From Pseudogymnoascus destructans (taxonomy: Eukaryota; Ascomycota; Leotiomycetes; Thelebolales; Thelebolaceae), in the NCBI RefSeq assembly GCF_001641265.1, contig NW_020167524.1, positions 868,001 through 932,000 of the forward strand: a stretch of DNA of 64,000 bases. The letters are read 5' to 3'. Positions 58,318-64,000 of the stretch are shown piece after piece (the first letter of the stretch is position 1; each line of letters opens with the position of its first letter). Made by a program: the position numbers and the translations under genes. The notes under the pieces were generated by a model. The model was not told the origin of the DNA. It worked only from the letters and a program-made list of their open reading frames with translations, and did not search any database.

Positions 58318-58643
58318 TGTTACGATTATAGCTTACAGCTTGTTATGGTTGTTATGGTTGTTATGGTTGTTATGGTTGTTATGGTTGTTATGGTTGTTAT
58401 GGTTGTTATGGTTGTTATGGTTGTTATGGTTGTTATGGTTGTTATGGTTGTTATGGTTGTTATGGTTGTTACGGTTGTTATGGGTGCAGCTTTAGCCACC
58501 AAGGCTATAACCGCTAAGCGGACAACTGTATATTACGAGGAATAGCCCCACCTTCCTTCCTTCTTCTTCTTCTTCTCTCTTTAGATTTAATCTAGCTTAT
58601 TATTTTCCGGACTGGCTTCTTGACCTCTGTGACTATCGTAACA
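58318..58643 (+). mobile_element. Gypsy 3' LTR, 326 bp
   Basis: Begins TGTTACGAT and ends ATCGTAACA (inverted terminal bases) just after the polypurine tract. No TATA-like start was confirmed. It contains the 9-bp tandem repeat at 58340-58483. The paired 5' LTR is not in the window; a sequence starting TGTTACGATCGC at 51383 shares only the first nine bases. Confidence 0.75.
58340..58483 (+). repeat. Tandem repeat, 9-bp unit TTGTTATGG, 16 copies
   Basis: Sixteen copies of TTGTTATGG in a row (144 bases) with a single T-to-C change in copy 15. It forms long artificial Leu-Leu-Trp and Val-Val-Met frames that are not genes. It lies in the U3 side of the gypsy LTR. Confidence 0.97.
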
Positions 58644-61344
58644 GAGTTCTCAGAATCTGAGAATAGTGGCATCACGGATCCAGCATCATTTTTGCGCTCT
58701 TTAGAGCGCGTGGAGAGGCAATTAGTGGCCAAACAGGCCAATAACTTGGTTCAAGGCACGTTGGATGGATGGATGGTTTAGCTGAGGGGCTACTTCAGGT
58801 CTACTTCAGATCACTTTCTAACTTGATATTACTATAACTCGATATATTTATGCATGACCAATTACATCGACTTAACGAGATAATACTGTATGTTATCAGC
58901 TCTTTGGGTTGGGGAGGAGATGGATGCAATACTTGATCTATTTGACTGCTTCACAAAACAGCTTGGAGCTGCTACGAGGTGGAGGACTGCGGGGAGACGG
59001 AGAGGATAGGTGGAGGGAGGAAGGAATGTGAGCGAGATGCTGGCTGCAAGGGGGGTCTAGATCTAGATCTAGATCTTGCGTAGCTTCTAGGCAGCGGCAG
59101 GGGCCGTATGTGTTTGTACAGATCTAGATTTGGTAGGGTTTGTTTTTGGCGGTTTGGGTGTGTATTTGTATTACCCACCTCTTCTCACTCGGTGGGGAGC
59201 GGCGTTCTCCGCGCCTCCGCGGCGCTGGAGAGACTGTTCGCTGGTATGGTTTGATATTTACTTACCATAAGTAGGAGAGCAGAGGGACAGGAGCTGAGGA
59301 ACAAATAGGTTAAAGAGGGGTAGATATCGAGGGGTAAAGGGGGATAACTGGGGGGCGCGAGAGCTGTGACGCAACAGCGGTATCCCGCATGATCGGTGCA
59401 GTGACCTACAATCGCAGGATCTCGATCTCGATCCCCCAATCATGCGGACGAGCACGCGAAGGGGTTGTGGTGAGGTATGCAAATTTATTCTCTGCTGCTG
59501 CCAAATGCGTGGGTCAACTGAGACAATCGAATCTCAAACAAACTTTGCCCCCCTGTAATACTTTCTCCCTCTAGCGGGTTGTGACTTCGCCAATCGCCTC
59601 AATCCCAATAAATTCAAGCGCGCGGCTCCTCAATTTCCCCCAAGACGCCGCCGCGATCCGCCGCCGGAATCTTACGCAGATCTCCCAGATCGACCTCCAC
59701 TGGGTCCCAAGTACCCATAATCCAGAAACCGCACAAACCCAAACAACCCGAAAATTACAAAGTATCTAAACTCCACAAAACCAAGGACGTCCAATAAAAC
59801 CGGAAATCCAGAAAACCAGCAAACGACTCTATCAATCCACTTCAAGCAAACAACGCATGGAGGCGGTTATCCGTCGAAAACAGGCCATTTTTCCGAGATG
59901 GGTTGGGGATGCAGTATCGATGTTTCACTACGTAGGGTAGCCATGATAGTTCGAGGGTATGTGGCGCTCGAGGTCTTGGGGAGGCTCTGTTTGAGGATGA
60001 TACATTTTACCACAGGGATGAAGGTGGAATGATATGCAGTCTATCCTAGTGAGGAGTATACGCAGAGTATCTATTTAGGACATGATACTGTCATTAACTA
60101 AGACAGCCATGCAGCATTGAGAAGATAGAGCTATCCCCTCCACCACATCTCCCTCCTACAACATCTGCATCCCCCCATAAATATCCCGAAAGAGCTACGA
60201 CGGCTAGCTCTTGCGCTTTACTCGCATTCCAAACTGCCTAGATCAAGAGACCTGCAGTACTTGTGCTCTAAGGTGCTTGGCTAGCGATGGGAATAACTGG
60301 GTGATAAGGTGGTGCTATAGAATTGCTTAGAAAGGGCAGGAATATAGTATAGGGATTTGTGCCGCGATGCAATCCTGCTGTAGCGACGCCGTAGCACGAC
60401 TTATTTATGCCACGTGTTGAGCTCGGTTTATCTTATAGCGAAGGGTTACACACTATGTTCGCGACGCGAGGAGATGAGATTAGGAGGTTATTGGTCTGTT
60501 GTCTGCGATGGGTGGGTAATGGGCTGGAACAGCGAACTGAAGACTAAGCACTTGTGTGACTCTAGAAAATAACATGAGTAAGAATATCTATGCTGACTGA
60601 TATGTTAAAACCAACCACCTACATACCGTCTTCTCTTCGGCCCACAACAACCGCAACAAATACCAAGCGCGACAAAGATATCACCATGCATCCCCTATTC
60701 TTCTACCTGCTTTTTTTCTCTCTCATTCTCTCACTCAGCTCTTACACTCCCACCGCTAACCTACCTACCTAACCTACCTACCTAACCCCGTCACCGCCAA
60801 CAAAGAAACGACGCGTCTGTGTCCCGTAATACGCGGCACCGGATACCCGCGCCGTTGCACAGCTATATCCGCCTGCGCCTGTGCTCTTGCGACAAGGCGA
60901 GTGCGGTGGCGAAATGGGCGCGCTGCATTAGACCCCCCTCCTACTCATGGATTTGGAAGAGGAACTAGGAGGGCGATAGGTAGAAAGACTGGCGAAATAT
61001 CGTTGAGATAGATGTGAGCACGAAAGGGCAGTTAGCCGGGAGAAATTTACCTGGCCCTCCGCGGACATCGGCACCCCCTGCCGACGGGGTCGAGGGGGTT
61101 ATTATGTACGCGGGCAGATTGGGTGGGCGAGCTACGACGCTGCAAGCTAACCTCCTTCAGGCCCCCCTCCCTCCCGCCGGAGATGCGAGGCAGAGAGGCG
61201 AATTGGGGAGATGGGTTTTTAATCCCGATGTGGGGTCAAGGGGTAGGTATAAGGGGGGGTGGTTGCGCTGTTGGAGGGGTTGTTTGAGGGGCATACAGCT
61301 TTGAATCATCGCCACTTACCTACTTACCGATTAATTGTTTCGAG
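58644..61344. other. Long intergenic region with a possible gag-like remnant and low-complexity DNA
   Basis: Just after the LTR (58648-58785) a plus-strand frame reads SESENSGITDPASFLRSLER and VERQLVAKQANNLVQG to a TAG; this resembles a gag N-terminus and may be a second truncated gypsy copy. A TAGATC repeat lies at 59056-59078. The stretch 59140-59500 is GC-rich near 59190-59230. No gene recognised between 59500 and 61340; a CTACCTAAC-type repeat lies near 60765-60790. Bases 61000-61340 probably include the promoter of the transporter gene. Confidence 0.4.
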
Positions 61345-63260
61345 ATGATACGAGAGTCTGCTGTTGTGGATGAGAAGTGTGGTGATGGTGGGGATGGGGG
61401 GAGTAAGAGTGAGATGGTGCAGGGGGAGCCGATTCAACGCCCACCGATACTACGACTAGCAGTAGGAGACTCACCGATGAAAGACGCTTCTGCGAGTTAT
61501 CCAACAGACTCAACGACAGCAGATTCGACAACCTCCTCTCTCTCCGCGGTTTCCATCGCAAAATGGTCTGCCGTGACGTGCACATCTCCTACCATAGACA
61601 GCCCCAGCGGCACAGCAGACATCGAGCCACCACCCGACGGCGGGTACGGCTGGGTGTGCGTCCTCTCCTGTTTCTTAATCAACGCCTTCAGCTGGGGTGT
61701 TGTATCTGTGAGTCCCCCCTTCCCTTCCCTCCCATCCCATCTACCTCCCTCCCTCCACCCCCCCCCTCCCCCCCCTTTCACTTTCCACGTCCTCCCGCCC
61801 TGCCTTCTTCACCCCACTCCCACCACCAACCCCCGCACTAACCCCCACCAGTCCTACGGCGTATACCTAGCCTACTACCTCTCCCACCCCCTCTTCCCCA
61901 CCGCCACCCCAACCACCTACGCCCTCCTCGGCGGTCTCAACTTCGGCACCGCCACCCTCTCCGCCCCCCTCCTGACCATCCTAACCCGTCGCTACGGTCC
62001 AGGGCGGTTAATCCTCCTCGGCGCCTTCTTGCAAACACTCTCTCTAATCCTCGCATCCTTCGCTACGGAGACGTGGCATCTCCACCTCACACAGGGGGTG
62101 TTGCTGGGGTTGGCGGTGGGATGCGCGTATATCCCGTCTGTAGCGATACTGCCACAGTGGTTTGAGGCAAGGAGGTCGATAGCGGCGGGGATTGCGGCGG
62201 CGGGGTCGGGGTTGGGGGGGGTGGTGTTTTCGTTTGCGACGCAGCCGTTGATTGATCGGTTTAGTCTGGCGTGGTCGTTACGCGCTATAGCTGTTATATC
62301 GGGGAGTATGTTGCTCGTCGCTGCGTTACTGCTACGCACGCGCAACGCCGCGATTCAACCCAAACAACACGGATTCGCGATCCGGCTGCTAGCGCGTTAC
62401 GAGGTTGTGTTGTTGCTGGGGTGGTCCTTCGCCAGTCTCGTCGGATATATCGTCCTCCTCTTCAGCTTGTCGGATTTTGCGCAAGCGATAGGCATGAGCC
62501 CCCACCGCGCCGCAGACATAACAGGCCTCGTCAACGTCGGCACCGCGCTCGGCCGCCCCTTTGTAGGCGCATTAAGCGATAGATGGGGACGCGTCGAGGT
62601 CGCGGGGGTGGTGACGGCGGTGTGTGGGGTGAGTGTGTTTGCGGTTTGGGTGCCGGCGGAGATGGGGGGGGAGGGCGTGGTGATGCTTTTTGCGGTGTTG
62701 GCGGGGGCAACGCTGGGGACATTTTGGGTTGCGATTGGGCCGTTGTGTGTTGAGGTTGTGGGGTTGGTGGAGTTGCCGGCGCTGTTGTCGTTGGCGTGGG
62801 TGGTTATTGTTGTGCCTTGTACTGGTGAGTTTATGGATTTTGTTTTTGTTTTGTGTTGTGTTGTGGGTTTTGTCTCTGGGTGTTGTGTTGTGGGTGTTGT
62901 GTGTATTGTCTCTTGAGTCGTGTGTTGTGGGTGTTGTGTGTATTGTCTCTTGAGTCGTGTGTTGTGGGTGTTGTGTGTATTGTCTCTTGGGTCTTGTGTG
63001 TTGTGGATGTTGTTGGATTCAGTTCACGAGTTATAACCCCCCGAGGTAGCAGCTACACCGAAGCTAACACCCACCAAACAGTCTCAGAGGTAATAGCCCT
63101 CAAACTCCGGACCCGCGGCACGGCACACCCCTACATCGGCCCGCAAGTCCTCGCCGGCACGGCATACCTCGTGGCAGCGGGCATCATGCTCGAGCTATGG
63201 CGCGTTCATCGTCGGAAAGCGGGAAGGGCGGCGGCAGGGGTGGATGTTGAAGAAGGGTGA
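61345..63260 (+). CDS. MFS transporter, monocarboxylate-porter type
   Basis: Three exons, 61345-61707, 61852-62824 and 63082-63260, give 504 residues with consistent phases. The N-terminal 95 residues are cytosolic and Ser/Thr-rich; PPPDGGYGWVCVLSCFLINA starts helix 1 and carries the family DGGYGWVV-like signature of monocarboxylate porters. Twelve membrane segments can be traced, with RYGPGRLILLG in the loop between helices 2 and 3, and GALSDRWGRVEVAG between helices 8 and 9. The C-terminus is basic (LELWRVHRRKAGRAA). Fungal Mch-type members move monocarboxylates or related small acids; the substrate here is unknown. Intron 1 (144 bases) is C-rich and stop-free in frame; intron 2 (257 bases) holds a tandem repeat. 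Strong G/C bias in the third codon position. Confidence 0.85.
62884..62994 (+). repeat. 37-bp tandem repeat, three copies, inside intron 2 of the MFS gene
   Basis: Unit starting TGTGTTGTGGGTGTTGTGTG, three contiguous copies (62884-62920, 62921-62957, 62958-62994), the third with two changes, with a partial fourth after it. T/G-only composition is striking. Repeat number probably varies between strains and would change intron length. Confidence 0.92.
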
Positions 63261-63440
63261 TGGGAGGTGATGGAGGAGGTGATGGAGGAGGTGATGGAAG
63301 AGGGTGATGGAGGAGTGATGGAGGAGATGATGGAGGAGTGATGGAGGAGATGATGGAGGAGTGATGAAGGAGGTGACGGAGGAGTGATGAAGGAGGTGAT
63401 GGAGGAGGTGATGGAGGAGTGATGGAGGAGGTGATGGGAG
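63255..63440. repeat. Purine-rich minisatellite (GGAGGTGATGGA-type)
   Basis: Tandem, imperfect repeats of GGAGGTGATGGA/GGAGTGATGGAGGAGATGAT after the MFS stop codon, about 185 bases, almost all A/G/T with few C. It gives long Ser/Pro/His frames on the minus strand that are artefacts. It likely lies in the 3' untranslated or flanking region. Confidence 0.9.
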
Positions 63441-64000
63441 AGGTTGTTGACAGCAGGTGGAGGGAAAAGTATGACACACACGGGATCAGGGAGGAAGGAG
63501 CGAGGTGACTAGCTCGGCTTGGGGAAGCGGAATGCGTCGGTCGGGAAGGAAGTGGGGGGATGATGGGAAAATCTGTATACTCGAGTACTGTACTCCGTAC
63601 CCTTTACCCTTTACCTCTCTCCTCGCCCTCTGTCCTCTCTCCTCGCCCTCTCTCCTCCCCTGCAACCCGCGCTAAAACACGCCCTTGGGGACGGCAAAGC
63701 AGCGAGCAGGGATCGCCCCGTACCCATCAAGTACCCACCAAGGTGCATGGGGCGTGTTCTTGGCACCTGGGTCGATGATGAAATGGACAAGGAATGAAGA
63801 TGGAATGGATGATATGGTGGAAGTTACGGAGTACAGGGAAAGGGGACGAGAGGTACGAGACCCATGGTGATGGAGGGGAGAGTCCCATGGTTATTTATGA
63901 CCAATCGCCCTTACCTTTTCCTGCCCCTCCTTCCTCCCTCCTTCCTCCCTCCTTCCTCCCTCCTTCCTCCCTCCTTCCTTCCTCCTTCCTTCCTCCCACG
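63441..64000. other. Right-edge region, no gene; pyrimidine repeat at the end
   Basis: No coding signal. Bases 63595-63660 have a pyrimidine run with a CTCTCCTCGCC repeat. Bases 63924-63995 are a CCTCCTT/CCTT-type pyrimidine repeat that continues to the window edge. Confidence 0.5.

Larger units (their letters stand above)
52441..58643 (+). mobile_element. Ty3/gypsy (chromovirus-type) retrotransposon, 5'-truncated, defective, with two nested solo LTRs
   Basis: Order gag, zinc knuckle, protease, reverse transcriptase, RNase H, integrase, chromodomain, polypurine tract (G-run at 58305-58314) and 3' LTR is kept, but the 5' LTR is missing and pol has two internal losses. Two solo LTRs sit inside, 56229-56541 and 57286-58196. 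The chromodomain at the end of integrase marks the chromovirus branch. Stop codons (53277, 53328, 54520, 56840 areas) are TGA at places where relatives have Trp or Arg. It is a dead copy. Confidence 0.88.

Noticed and set aside
58217..58545. Long Leu-Leu-Trp and Val-Val-Met frames
   Set aside because: They are translations of a 9-bp tandem repeat inside an LTR and have no other coding support.
63184..63481. Three overlapping Ser/Pro/His-rich minus-strand frames
   Set aside because: All come from a purine-rich minisatellite read in three frames on the opposite strand.

Overview
The window looks like a chromosome piece of a filamentous ascomycete (Pezizomycotina). The protein-coding genes carry short GT-AG introns of roughly 40-150 bases, many with a CTAAC-type branch site. 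The set includes a fungal Dicer-like protein 1, a single-chain carbamoyl-phosphate synthase/aspartate transcarbamoylase, Hos2-type histone deacetylase, Urb1, Tap42 and an Rds1 ferritin-like stress protein. I cannot fix the class; a leotiomycete is only a guess.

Layout. Bases 1-32.3 kb are gene-dense and mostly housekeeping: a gene running off the left edge (minus), LEU5-type mitochondrial carrier (plus), Rds1-like protein (minus), histone deacetylase (minus), URB1 (minus), a decayed ankyrin fragment, a 64-residue membrane protein (minus), two decayed genes resembling aromatic-ring catabolism enzymes (flavin monooxygenase, VOC-fold dioxygenase), TAP42 (minus) diverging from DCL1 (plus), and the pyrimidine gene (plus). 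Bases 32.5-41.2 kb are a transposon nest: a pogo-type element holding LTRs, a related MITE, a third LTR inside an element bounded by direct repeats, and an intact 2.7-kb hAT element with perfect 8-bp target duplications that splits a kinase-like gene. Bases 41.9-48.0 kb carry two divergent genes that share a histidine/proline-rich motif. Bases 48.2-58.6 kb are a second nest: three pogo-type remnants, an unknown element and a chromodomain-bearing Ty3/gypsy element broken by two solo LTRs. Bases 58.6-64 kb hold a monocarboxylate-type MFS transporter, long intergenic DNA and low-complexity repeats.

How genes relate. DCL1 (RNA silencing) lies in the same window as two transposon nests. Nonsense codons in the older elements are mostly C-to-T/G-to-A changes, as expected from RIP-like mutation, while the hAT element has none and looks young. 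URB1 (60S ribosome assembly), TAP42 (TOR/PP2A signalling), the CoA carrier and the pyrimidine enzyme are growth genes with no obvious clustering logic. The most unusual coding observation is that the histone deacetylase frame runs on into a Zn(II)2Cys6-type cysteine cluster at its C-terminus.
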